From assembly GCA_029289265.1 (NCBI GenBank), contig JARFTX010000027.1, positions 1-43,446 of the forward strand: DNA of 43,446 bases. The letters run 5' to 3'. Of this stretch, positions 28,924-37,806 are shown piece by piece. The translations under genes and the position numbers were made by a program. This stretch comes from Gammaproteobacteria bacterium (GTDB taxonomy: Bacteria > Pseudomonadota > Gammaproteobacteria > Burkholderiales > Rhodocyclaceae). The notes under the pieces were generated by a model that made no database searches, had not been told where the DNA came from, and saw only the letters and a list, made by a program, of their open reading frames with translations. Every line of letters starts with the position of its first letter. Within the stretch, counting starts at the first letter, position 1.

Positions 28924-30231
28924 TCAGGCCGCGAGGTCAGCTTCGAGCTCGGATTCGGTCGGTGCCGTCTCCTCGATCTCGACCGACGCGGCGAGCAGCG
29001 CGAGCCGCGCGACCACGCCGTAGGCATAGAAGCGGTTGGGCGGTGCGTCCGGCCCCTGGCAGGCATCGGGCAGGCTGCAACAGGCGTCGAAGGCGAGCGG
29101 CTTGAAGTGCATGCCCGGCGCGTTGAGGTTCTCGTCGCGGCCGCGCTCGGTATGCACCCGGTAGAAGCCGCCCACGACATAGTGATCCATCATGTAGACC
29201 ACCGGCTCGGCGACCGCGCCGTCGAGCGTCTCGAAGGTGTGCACGCCTTCCTGGATGATGACCTCGTGCACCTGCAGGCCTTCCTTGACGACCGCCATCT
29301 TGTTGCGCTGGCGGCGGTTCAGCCCGACCACCTCGGAGGCGTCCTTGACCGTCATCACGCCCATGCCGTAGGTGCCGGCGTCGGCCTTGACGACGACGAA
29401 CGGGGTCTCGGAGACCCCGTATTCCTTGTACTTGGAGCGGATCTGCGTGAGCAGGCTGTCGACCTTGGCGGCGAGACACTCCTCGCCGGTGCGCTCCTGA
29501 AAGTTGATCTGGCCGCACACCTCGAAGGCCGGGTTGATGCGCCAAGGATCGATGCCGATCACGTCGGCAAAGGCGCGCGAGACGCGGTCGTAGGCCTCTG
29601 CATGGCGCGACTTGCGCCGCGCGTGCCAGCCGGCGTGCAGCGGCGGAATCACCCACTGCTCGTAGAGGTCCTCGAGAATTGGCGGGACTCCGGCCGACAG
29701 GTCGTTGTTGAGCAGCACCGCGCAGGGATCGAAGCCCGCCAGCCCGACGCGCCCGCCGTGGCGCTCGATCGGCTCGAGCGTGAGCTCGCCGCCGTCGCCC
29801 AGGTCGAGCGCGGTGGGTGCGGTGATCTCGGGCAGCAGGCTGCCGACGCGCACATCGAGCCCGGTCAGGCGCAGCATCGACACCAGCCGCGCGACGTTGC
29901 GCAGGTAGAACTGGTTGCGGGTGTGGTTTTCGGGGATCAGCAGCAGCTTTCTCGCGTCGGGACAGATGCGCTCGATCGCCGCCTGCGCCGCCTGCACGCA
30001 CAGCGGCAGAAAGGCGCTGCTGAGGTTGTTGAAGCCGCCCGGGAACAGGTTGAGATCGACCGGCGCGAGCTTGAAGCCGGAATTGCGCAGGTCGGTCGAG
30101 CCATAGAACGGCGGCAAGTGGTCCTGCCACTGCACGCGCATCCACTGCTCGATCTCGGGAATGTGATCGAGGAAGCGCTGCTCCAATTCGAGGATGGGGC
30201 CGGTGAGCGCAGTTGTCAGGTGAGGAACCAT
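28924..30231 (-). CDS. gshA: Glutamate-cysteine ligase, proteobacterial (TIGR02049) type
   Basis: First step of glutathione synthesis. The 435 residues match the GshA type known from Acidithiobacillus and many betaproteobacteria, not the E. coli or plant types: YGSTDLRNSGFKLAPVDLNL, FPGGFNNLSSAFLPL, LIPENHTRNQFYL, VVKADAGTYGMGVMTV and MDHYVVGGFYRVHTER. ATG 30231 (MVPHLTTALTGPILELEQRF) was chosen because the protein aligns with the family from there; no clear Shine-Dalgarno precedes it. A 194-bp gap with several inverted repeats separates it from the methyltransferase gene. Confidence 0.95.
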   Translation of the reverse strand: MVPHLTTALTGPILELEQRFLDHIPEIEQWMRVQWQDHLPPFYGSTDLRNSGFKLAPVDLNLFPGGFNNLSSAFLPLCVQAAQAAIERICPDARKLLLIPENHTRNQFYLRNVARLVSMLRLTGLDVRVGSLLPEITAPTALDLGDGGELTLEPIERHGGRVGLAGFDPCAVLLNNDLSAGVPPILEDLYEQWVIPPLHAGWHARRKSRHAEAYDRVSRAFADVIGIDPWRINPAFEVCGQINFQERTGEECLAAKVDSLLTQIRSKYKEYGVSETPFVVVKADAGTYGMGVMTVKDASEVVGLNRRQRNKMAVVKEGLQVHEVIIQEGVHTFETLDGAVAEPVVYMMDHYVVGGFYRVHTERGRDENLNAPGMHFKPLAFDACCSLPDACQGPDAPPNRFYAYGVVARLALLAASVEIEETAPTESELEADLAA

Positions 30232-30341
30232 GGTTGCTTGTCTCGATTGGGAGGGCCGCCCGAGGCGGGCCCGAAGGGTTCGCGCGATTACGTGTGCGCC
30301 CCGTCTCCGACGCCGTTCGGGTGCGATCCCGTCAGGGCGTG

Positions 30342-30423
30342 CGGACCGGTCGGGCAATGCTCGCGTCGGCTGCGGCGCCAGCCGAATGCATTGGCGCCAA
30401 TCTTACACCACCCGGCCGGTCCG
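30342..30423. repeat. Inverted repeats in the gshA upstream region
   Basis: CGGACCGGTCGGG (30342-30354) and CCCGGCCGGTCCG (30411-30423) are inverted copies with one mismatch. Within them are the hairpin TCGGCT/AGCCGA (30366-30385) and the 12-bp palindrome ATTGGCGCCAAT (30390-30401). On the leftward strand the last overlaps TAAGAT (30400-30405), a possible -10 of gshA without a good -35. They may form an operator, leader structure or terminator for the methyltransferase gene. Confidence 0.4.
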
Positions 30424-30425
30424 CC

Positions 30426-31655
30426 TCATTGCGGCACGAAAGCGCGAAAAGCCTCGGGCAGCGGCGCGTTCTCGAGGCTGCGCTGGGTGAAGAGGTGGCG
30501 GCCGTCGCAGACGAAACCGAGATCGCCCCAGTCGACCGCGTTGAGCGCGTCGCGGAAGGCCGCCAGATCGACATCGGTACGGTGCGGAAATACGGCCAGC
30601 ACCGCGCCGTCATAGTGCGGGCAGTCGTGCACGAAGAAAGGCGCAGCCGCGCGCGTTTTGCCATTGACATAGACGCGCGGGCGCGGCGACTGGTGGTAGC
30701 CGCGACCCCATTGCCACCAGTTGCTCGCGTCGAAGGGCCGGATGCGCCGGGCGATGAGGCGGGCGCGGTGCGGCAGCAGCGCCTCGGGCGGCGGCTCGCC
30801 CGGCTCGCACCAGATCATGCACCGGGTGGCGCCGGTTGCCACCGTCGCCGAGCAGACGAAGTCGCGCGTGCCGTGCACGGGGTCTGCGTAGATCTCGTCG
30901 GCTCCCGAAACGGCGCCGACCTTGACGAAGGCCACCTCCGAGAGGCGCAGCGGATAGTCGCCGCGCACGAACATCAGGTGCCCGGCGCATTCGGCGAGGT
31001 GGCGCTCCTGCCAGCCGGGCGCGGCGAGCGCGGCGGCGAGGTCGTCGCCGGCGCCGATCGCGGCGAAGCGCATGGTGCGCTCGAAGCAGCCCTTCTCGAA
31101 GCGCCAGATCAGGCAGTTGGGCACCGCGTCGTCGAACACGCGCGCATCGCCCAGTTCGATCGCATCGGTGATCGTGCCGGCCTCGAACAGCAGGCGGTTC
31201 AGCCGCACCGCCGAGGTCGCCTTGAGGAAATCGCGCGGCGTGATGAAGACGAGCTCGCCGCCGGGAGCCAAGTGGCGCAGGCACTTCTCGATGAAGAAGA
31301 GATAGAGGTTCGAGCGGCCGTCGAAATGATCGAGCGCGAGGAGCCGCCGGGTCGGCGCAGGGATGTCCTGGAAGCGCACGTAGGGCGGATTGCCGATGAT
31401 GGTGTCGAAGCGCTCGGACTCGGGGTAGGCGAAGAAATCCAGGTGGAACGCGCCGGGCGGACAGTGGGCGGCGTCGTACTCGATCCCCACGGCACCCGGC
31501 AGGTGGCTCAGAAAGGCGCCGTCGCCGCAGGCCGGCTCGAGCACGCGGCCGCGGTTGCGCACCAGGGCGAGCATGGCGCGCACGACCGGCTCGGGCGTAA
31601 AGACCTGGCCGAGGGCGGCGACATCGAAGAGTCGAAGGGGAAGCTGGGCAGACAT
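30426..31655 (-). CDS. N6-adenine DNA methyltransferase, orphan
   Basis: A 409-aa class I SAM-dependent methyltransferase of the type I/IIG-like adenine group. FTPEPVV near residue 19 is motif X, VLEPACGDGAFL (38-49) is motif I (SAM binding), and GNPPYVRF (88-95) is the catalytic motif IV. The C-terminal half, from about 200, carries the target-recognition-like part (RLIARRIRPFDASNWWQWGR). ATG 31655 is taken as start; ATG 31688 (11 residues longer) is possible, and neither has a good ribosome site. No endonuclease gene is adjacent, so it may be a solitary epigenetic enzyme; an rRNA/protein target cannot be excluded. Confidence 0.82.
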   Translation of the reverse strand: MSAQLPLRLFDVAALGQVFTPEPVVRAMLALVRNRGRVLEPACGDGAFLSHLPGAVGIEYDAAHCPPGAFHLDFFAYPESERFDTIIGNPPYVRFQDIPAPTRRLLALDHFDGRSNLYLFFIEKCLRHLAPGGELVFITPRDFLKATSAVRLNRLLFEAGTITDAIELGDARVFDDAVPNCLIWRFEKGCFERTMRFAAIGAGDDLAAALAAPGWQERHLAECAGHLMFVRGDYPLRLSEVAFVKVGAVSGADEIYADPVHGTRDFVCSATVATGATRCMIWCEPGEPPPEALLPHRARLIARRIRPFDASNWWQWGRGYHQSPRPRVYVNGKTRAAAPFFVHDCPHYDGAVLAVFPHRTDVDLAAFRDALNAVDWGDLGFVCDGRHLFTQRSLENAPLPEAFRAFVPQ

Positions 31656-31717
31656 CGGGGTTCGGCACTCGAGGTGGACGGTGGACATGCCCGGTCCGCA
31701 GAGCGCGGCCAGCCGTG

Positions 31718-34700
31718 TCACGGGCGCGGCAATACTAGCGTGTCGTCCAGGTCGCGACCAGCCGCGCCGGCGCGCCACCCCACCGCCTGCAGAATCGGCA
31801 GTCGCTCGAATTCTTCCGGCGGCACGGGCGGGCTGGTGATGTAGCCCTGGTACATGTCGCAGCCGAGGATGCGCAGGATCTGCAACTGCACTTCGGTTTC
31901 GACCCCCTCGGCAAGCGTCTTGAGCGCAAGGCTTTGCGCCATCGCGATGGTCGCGCGCACGATCGCCTCGTCGTTGCTGCCCGCGCTCATGCCGCGTATG
32001 AAGCTCTGGTCGATCTTCAGCTTGTCGAGCGGAAAGCGCTTCAGATAGGCGAGCGACGAGTAGCCGGTGCCGAAGTCGTCGACGGCCAGCCCCACGCCGA
32101 GCGCGCGCAGCCCGTCGAGCTTGGCGACCGCCTCGCCGACATCGCTCATCAGCGCCGACTCGGTGATCTCGAGCTCGAGGCGCGACGGCGCGAGGCCGCT
32201 GCGATCGAGCGCATCCGCGACCCGATCGACGAGATCCTTCTCACGGAACTGCCGCACCGACAGATTCACAGCGACGCTGCCGAACGGCAGACCGCGGTCG
32301 AGCCAGTTTCTGGCCTGGGCGCAGGCCTCGCGCAACACCCACTCGCCGATCGGCACGATCAGCCCGGTTTCCTCGGCGAGCGGGATGAAACGCATCGGGC
32401 TCATCAGCGAACCATCGGGCTGGCGCCAGCGGAGCAGCGCCTCCGCGCCCACCGCGCCGCAACTCGGCTCGAGACCCACCAGCGGCTGGTAGAAGACCCG
32501 GAACTCGCCGCGCTCCAGCGCCCGGCGCAACTGCAGCTCGAGCTCGAGCCGTTCGTTGGCGGCAGCGGTCAGCTCGCTCAGGTAGAACTGGATCGTGCCG
32601 CGGCCACGGTCCTTGGCGCGGTACATGGCCGCGTCGGCGTGCTGGATCAGCTCGGTCGCGGACTCGCCGTCGTCGGGAAAGATGCTGATGCCGACGCTCG
32701 CGCTGGAAGCAATCTCCTGGCCGCTCGTGACGCGGCAGGGCTGTTCGGCGAGGGCGATGATCTTGCGCGCGAGGATTGCCGCCTCGTCGGGAGACTGCAG
32801 CGTGTCGATGATGACCAGAAAATCGTCGCCGCCGAGCCGGGCGAGCGTGTCCTCGGCACGGATGCCGTCGCGCAGCCGGCCCGCGATCTCGACCAGCACC
32901 TGGTCGCCGGCAGGGTGTCCGAGACTGTCGTTGATGTTCTTGAAGCGATCCAGGTCGACGTAGAGCACGCCGACCATGTTGCGATGGCGGCGCGCCTGAT
33001 CGATGGCGTGCTCCAGGCGCGACTGGGCAAGCAGCCGGTTGGGCAGATCAGTGAGCGGGTCGTAATGGGACAGGTGTTCGAGTTGCTGCTCGGAATGCCG
33101 GAGCTGGCTCAGGTCGGTCATCACGCCCACAAACTGCGTGGCGGCGCCCGCCGCATTGCGCACGGCGCTGAGCGTGAGCCACTGCGGATAGATTTCACCG
33201 TTCTTGCGGCGATTCCACACCTCGCCCTGCCAGAGCCCCGTCTGCAGCAGGTTTTGCCACATCGTCGCGTAGAACATGGCGTCGTGGCGGCCGGACTTGA
33301 GCATGCTCGGCTTGGCGCCGATCGCCTCGTCGGCGCGATAGCCGGTGATGGTCGTGAAGGCCGGATTCACGGTGACGATGCACCCGGCGGTGTCGACGAC
33401 CATCAGCCCGTCGTGGGTGCTCTCGAAGACCTTGGCGGACAGCCGCTGGGCCTCGGCCGTGCGCGAGGTCTGCACGGCGAGCGCGGCAATGCGGGCGAAC
33501 TCGTCGATGCGTTCGCGCAGCGCGCCGCCGGGCACCCCGGGCGCGTCGAAGTAGACGCCGAAGGCCCCGAGCACCCGCCCGGTGTCGTCCTTGAGCGGCA
33601 GGGCCAGCACCGCGCGAAAGCCGCACTGCTCGACCATGTCCTCGAGCCCGACCCAGTGCTGATGACCCAGCACGTCATCGGTCGCAACCGCGTTGCCCGA
33701 CCAGGCCGCCGTGCCGCAGGCGCCATGTCCGTCACCGGGCACGAAACCCTCAAGGCTCGCATGAAAGATCGGCGGCATGTCGGGAGCGGCCCCCACGCGC
33801 AGGCCCCCGGTGACCGGATCGATCAGCAGGATGGACACCCGCAGGCGGGGTTCGATCCCGTGCAGTCGCCGTGCGAGGCCGTCGAGAATGGCACCGAGCG
33901 GCTCCATCGCCACCAACTGGTCGAGCACGGCAGCCCGTGCGACGCGGACCTCCTGGTCGCGGGCGAGCAGCGCCTGCTGGTGCGCCTTTTCGAGGGTCGC
34001 GGTAAGCTCGAACAGGTAGCCTTCATGGCGCGTCAGGTAGTCATTGACGCCTAGGCGCAGGGCGCTTGCAGCCAGCTCCTCGCCTCCGCGTTCCGCCATC
34101 AGCACGATGGGCAGGTGAACATTGCGCTCCAGCCGCAAGATGCGGGTGAGCTCCAGCCCGTCCATGTCGGGCAGGCGATAATCGACCAGCAACACGTCGA
34201 ATTCGGGCATGCAGCCGCCCTCGGCCAGACGCGCGAGCATCGCAGCAGCCGATTCCGCGGCCTCGATGCGAACGTGCGGCGCGTATTGCGCGCAATGCCG
34301 GCGCACGAGTTCCGCATCGAGCGCGTCCTTGCCGGCATAGAGCACCTGCAGCCCCCGCCGCAACGCCGCGCGGCTCGCGGAAAACCGCTCGCGTGCCTCG
34401 TCGAGCCGGCGCGGCAGCCGCTTCAGGTAATCGTCGTGCTTGACCAGGTAGTCGTCCGCACCGACCTTGAGCGCGGCCACCACGGCTTCCTGGTCGCCGG
34501 TGCCGGTGAGCATCACCACGGCGAGCGGCAGGCCCTGCTTTCGCACCTCGGCCAGCAGTTCGAGGCCGGTGCCATCGGGCAAACGCAAGTCGGTCAGCAG
34601 CACGTCGAAGGGGCCATCACGCTCGAGCCGGGTGCGGCCGTCGCCGAGTGAGGTGGCGATCTGCAGGTCGATGTGGGGCGCATGACGGGCCAGGGCGCGG

Positions 34701-34792
34701 CGGGCGAGATCGGCGTCGGCCTCCGAATCCTCGACGTAGAGCACCCGCATCGCCCGCGGCTGCGGCAGCATCCGGATCGGGTCCGTCGTCAT
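31718..34792 (-). CDS. Response regulator REC-REC-GAF-PAS-GGDEF-EAL (c-di-GMP)
   Basis: A 1024-aa soluble protein. REC1 (about 15-130) has the acidic ED pair at 21-22, phospho-Asp68 (VLLTDLRLPDG) and Lys118. REC2 (about 148-265) keeps Asp204 but its acidic pair is lost (LYAGKDALDA) and the Lys is replaced (DYLTRHEG). GAF is about 290-445, PAS about 455-570. GGDEF (about 575-740) reads GGDDF at 654-658, with an I-site RAED five residues before. EAL (about 755-1005) has EALLRW (784), NLSVRQF, LELEITES, DDFGTGYSSLAYLK and EGVET, so phosphodiesterase activity is likely. ATG 34792 overlaps the kinase stop by 4 bp. Expected output: c-di-GMP turnover on kinase command. Confidence 0.93.
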   Translation of the reverse strand: MTTDPIRMLPQPRAMRVLYVEDSEADADLARRALARHAPHIDLQIATSLGDGRTRLERDGPFDVLLTDLRLPDGTGLELLAEVRKQGLPLAVVMLTGTGDQEAVVAALKVGADDYLVKHDDYLKRLPRRLDEARERFSASRAALRRGLQVLYAGKDALDAELVRRHCAQYAPHVRIEAAESAAAMLARLAEGGCMPEFDVLLVDYRLPDMDGLELTRILRLERNVHLPIVLMAERGGEELAASALRLGVNDYLTRHEGYLFELTATLEKAHQQALLARDQEVRVARAAVLDQLVAMEPLGAILDGLARRLHGIEPRLRVSILLIDPVTGGLRVGAAPDMPPIFHASLEGFVPGDGHGACGTAAWSGNAVATDDVLGHQHWVGLEDMVEQCGFRAVLALPLKDDTGRVLGAFGVYFDAPGVPGGALRERIDEFARIAALAVQTSRTAEAQRLSAKVFESTHDGLMVVDTAGCIVTVNPAFTTITGYRADEAIGAKPSMLKSGRHDAMFYATMWQNLLQTGLWQGEVWNRRKNGEIYPQWLTLSAVRNAAGAATQFVGVMTDLSQLRHSEQQLEHLSHYDPLTDLPNRLLAQSRLEHAIDQARRHRNMVGVLYVDLDRFKNINDSLGHPAGDQVLVEIAGRLRDGIRAEDTLARLGGDDFLVIIDTLQSPDEAAILARKIIALAEQPCRVTSGQEIASSASVGISIFPDDGESATELIQHADAAMYRAKDRGRGTIQFYLSELTAAANERLELELQLRRALERGEFRVFYQPLVGLEPSCGAVGAEALLRWRQPDGSLMSPMRFIPLAEETGLIVPIGEWVLREACAQARNWLDRGLPFGSVAVNLSVRQFREKDLVDRVADALDRSGLAPSRLELEITESALMSDVGEAVAKLDGLRALGVGLAVDDFGTGYSSLAYLKRFPLDKLKIDQSFIRGMSAGSNDEAIVRATIAMAQSLALKTLAEGVETEVQLQILRILGCDMYQGYITSPPVPPEEFERLPILQAVGWRAGAAGRDLDDTLVLPRP

Positions 34793-37700
34793 TTCGGCAA
34801 CTCCAGGAAGAACGTCGCGCCCGCACCGGGGGCGCTCTCGGCCCAGGCGCGGCCACCCAGGCGCTGCATCGCCTTGCGCACCAGCGCGAGGCCCACACCC
34901 GTACCCGGGTAGTCCTCGGCACGATGCAGACGCTGGAACATCTCGAAAATCCTGTCGTGGTACTTCATGTCGAAGCCTATGCCCTGATCGCGGACCCACA
35001 TCAGGACGTGACCATCCTCCTCGCGCGCCCCGATCTCGATCTGCGGTACGGCATCGGCGCGATGAAACTTGAGCGCGTTCTCGAGCAGGTTTCGCAGCAC
35101 CAGGGTCAGCCCTTCGGTGTCGGCGCGGACCGTCAACGCCGGAACGTCTGTCGCGACGCGCGCGCTGCAGCGGGCGAAGTCGTCGGCGCGACGTGCCAAC
35201 ACGGTCGACACCAGCGCGGAGAGGTCGATTTCGCGCAGTTCGAGCTCGCGGCGTTCCATGCGCGAATAGGCGAGCATGTCTTCGATCAGCGCGTGCATCT
35301 GGCCGACGCCGCGGCGGATGCGGCTGATCAGCTCGCGCCCGTCGTCGTCGAGGCGGTCGCCGTAGTCCTCGGCCAGGATCTGGCTGTAGCCGTCGATGCC
35401 GCGCAGCGGCGCCTTGAGATCGTGCGACACCGAATACGAAAAGGCTTCGAGTTCCTTGTTCATGGCCTGCAGCTCGACCGTGCGCTCGGCCACGCGCTGT
35501 TCGAGTTCGGCGTTGAGCTTGCGGATCTCGCGCTCGGCGGCGAGGCGCTCGGTCACATCGTTGGCGAGCACCAGCTCGACATGGCGCCCCTCGTGCTGGA
35601 ACGCGTAGGAGGTGATCTCGACGTCGATGATGCGTCCGTCGGCGAGGCGATGGCGCCACAGGCCGGCTTGGTCCAGCCCGCAGTCGACGTCCCTCACGTT
35701 CTCCAGCAAGCGCGCGACATCCTCCTGCGGCCGGATGTCGGCGATGGTCATCGTCAGGAACTGCTCGCGGCCGTAGCCGTAATGGCGGATCGCGGCCTCG
35801 TTCACGTCGAGGAAGGCGAGCGTATCGACGTCGTAGACCCACATCGACTGGGGGTTCGCCTCGAACAACTCGCGGTAGCGCATTTCGCTCGCACGCAAGG
35901 CCTCTTCCATACGCTTGTGCGCGTCGATGTCCGTATGCGTGCCGGCCATGCGCAGCGGTTCCCCCTCGTCCGAACGCTCGATGATCCGTCCCACCGACAG
36001 GATCCACTTCCACGCGCCGGACTTCACTCGGTGGCGGAACTCGACGCGGTACTCGGGCAACTCGCCCGCAACGTAGCGCCGGAAAATCGCGTGCGTGCGC
36101 TCGCGATCGTCCGGATGGAGTCGTTCCAGCCATGCCGCCACCGTGACCTTGAGCTCCCCCGGCTCGTAGCCGAGCATGCTCGCATACTCGGGTGAGACGA
36201 TGGCCTCGCCGGTCTGGATGTTGAGATCGTAGATACCCTGGTTCGCCGCCTGCATCGCCAGGCGCAGGCGCTCCTCGGACTCGCGCAAGGCCTGCTCGAC
36301 GGCCTTCTCGACACTGATGTCGAGGCAGGAGCCGACGTAGCCGGCAAAGCGGCCGTTGGCGTCGAGCCGCGGCATGCCCTGGGCGAGCACCCAGCCGTAC
36401 TCGCCGTCGAAGCGGCGCAGGCGATATTCGAACGAGAACGACTCGCGCGCGGCGAACGCGTCGCCATAAAGCCTCATGCACCGCTCACGATCGTCAGGGT
36501 GCACGCCCTCGGCCCAGCCCCGACCCCGCTCCTGCTCGGCGGTGCGGCCCGTGTACTGGAGCCAAGCGGTATTGCACCACTCGTTGCCCATGTCGAGGCC
36601 CGTCATCCAGAACAACACCGGCGACGCGTTCGCCAGCACTTCGAGCCGGTTCATCGACTCCCGCTCGGCCTCGCGCGCGGCCTTCTGCGCGCTGATGTCG
36701 AAGAGCACGCCGCTGATCCGCGTGACCGCGCCGGAGGCGTCGCGTGTGAGCCAGGTGCGGTCGTCGAGCCACACCCAGCGCCCGTCCGCGGTTCGCAGCC
36801 TGTACTCCTGGCGGTAGTCGTCCGGGCCCTCGGCAAGATGGCGGGCGACCTCGGCCTCGATACGAGGCCGGTCTTCCGGGTGAATAAGGTCGGCGTAGAT
36901 GAGGCGGCCGGACAGGAAGGCCTCGCGGGTGTATCCCCACTGCCCGAGGTTGCCGGCGGCGAAGGCGACCGGCCAGCCGGGCGCGTTCCGCCACTCCAGT
37001 GCGACGGCCGGCGAGCGCTCGATGTGCCGATACAAGCGCTCGAGGTCGGACTCGTGGACCTGCAGCGACTCGGCCATGCGGTCGATCGCCGCCCCCAGCC
37101 GCGCCAGATCATCACTGCCGGCCAGCGCCGCGCGGGTGCCGAAACGCCCGCGCCCGATCTCCGCGACCGCGGCGGTCAGCCGCGCCGCGCGCCGGAACCA
37201 GGCGACGTGAAGCACAAGCCAGAGCAGCGCAGCCATGCCCAGGACGATGCCCACCTCTCGCCACAGTTCGCTACGCACCCGCTCGAGCCAGAGCGCCATC
37301 GGCTGGTCGAGGTCGACGCGCACGATCAGTCTGTGATCGGACCCCACGGGCACGTGAGCCACCAGCGCAAAGTCGCGCACCGGGCGGTGCACCTGGATCG
37401 CCTGCACCGGACTGGCTTCCGCGCTCAGCAAGGCCTCCCGCACCGGCGCCGACTCGTCGACGAGCACGTCGGCCAGTCGGCGGTTGATGTCACTGCGCTG
37501 CAGCGCCGCAATGATCCGCCCGTCCGGACCGATCAGATAGGCATGGGAGGTGCCGGTGCGCAGCGCGAGCGCCGTGACGATGCGACTCGCCATCAAGGTG
37601 TTACCAAGTCCGGCCTGAACCTCGAGCCGCATCTGCTCGACGCCCAGACGCTCGAGCAAGCGCTGCTCCTCGCTCACGAGGACGGCCTCGCGCACCGACT

Positions 37701-37806
37701 CGATCTGCAGCAAGTAGTTCGTGCCGGCCGCGATCATCGCGAAACAGGCGAGCAACAGCGGCGCGAGGATGCGCGCCGGCAATGCCAGAACGGGATGCCA
37801 GCTCAC
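34789..37806 (-). CDS. Membrane hybrid-free sensor histidine kinase with multiple PAS domains
   Basis: A 1005-aa kinase. TM1 is about residues 8-33, a periplasmic sensor follows (about 34-183), TM2 184-205, then HAMP (about 206-255) and four PAS/PAC units (about 256-375, 386-500, 510-630, 640-755). A coiled coil leads to HisKA with H795 in SYSVSHDLKAPLRGIDGYSQ. The ATPase domain has NLLENALKFHR, DQGIGFD and GTGVGLALVRKAMQRLGG. The H-box type is that of phytochrome-like kinases. The GTG at 37806 overlaps the upstream stop by 4 bp, which decides the start over the longer frame. Partner proteins are the flanking lipoprotein (input) and REC-GGDEF-EAL protein (output). Confidence 0.93.
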   Translation of the reverse strand: MSWHPVLALPARILAPLLLACFAMIAAGTNYLLQIESVREAVLVSEEQRLLERLGVEQMRLEVQAGLGNTLMASRIVTALALRTGTSHAYLIGPDGRIIAALQRSDINRRLADVLVDESAPVREALLSAEASPVQAIQVHRPVRDFALVAHVPVGSDHRLIVRVDLDQPMALWLERVRSELWREVGIVLGMAALLWLVLHVAWFRRAARLTAAVAEIGRGRFGTRAALAGSDDLARLGAAIDRMAESLQVHESDLERLYRHIERSPAVALEWRNAPGWPVAFAAGNLGQWGYTREAFLSGRLIYADLIHPEDRPRIEAEVARHLAEGPDDYRQEYRLRTADGRWVWLDDRTWLTRDASGAVTRISGVLFDISAQKAAREAERESMNRLEVLANASPVLFWMTGLDMGNEWCNTAWLQYTGRTAEQERGRGWAEGVHPDDRERCMRLYGDAFAARESFSFEYRLRRFDGEYGWVLAQGMPRLDANGRFAGYVGSCLDISVEKAVEQALRESEERLRLAMQAANQGIYDLNIQTGEAIVSPEYASMLGYEPGELKVTVAAWLERLHPDDRERTHAIFRRYVAGELPEYRVEFRHRVKSGAWKWILSVGRIIERSDEGEPLRMAGTHTDIDAHKRMEEALRASEMRYRELFEANPQSMWVYDVDTLAFLDVNEAAIRHYGYGREQFLTMTIADIRPQEDVARLLENVRDVDCGLDQAGLWRHRLADGRIIDVEITSYAFQHEGRHVELVLANDVTERLAAEREIRKLNAELEQRVAERTVELQAMNKELEAFSYSVSHDLKAPLRGIDGYSQILAEDYGDRLDDDGRELISRIRRGVGQMHALIEDMLAYSRMERRELELREIDLSALVSTVLARRADDFARCSARVATDVPALTVRADTEGLTLVLRNLLENALKFHRADAVPQIEIGAREEDGHVLMWVRDQGIGFDMKYHDRIFEMFQRLHRAEDYPGTGVGLALVRKAMQRLGGRAWAESAPGAGATFFLELPK

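Noticed and set aside
30232-30425. Riboswitch upstream of gshA
   Set aside because: Several inverted repeats are present, but they do not match any riboswitch consensus I know.
31934-34054. 706-codon rightward open frame
   Set aside because: Antisense to the GGDEF-EAL gene and rich in His/Gly/Arg without domains.
34793-36481. N-terminal extension of the GGDEF-EAL frame into the kinase gene
   Set aside because: The extended part is an out-of-frame reading of the kinase. The 4-bp overlap with the kinase stop fixes the start at 34792.
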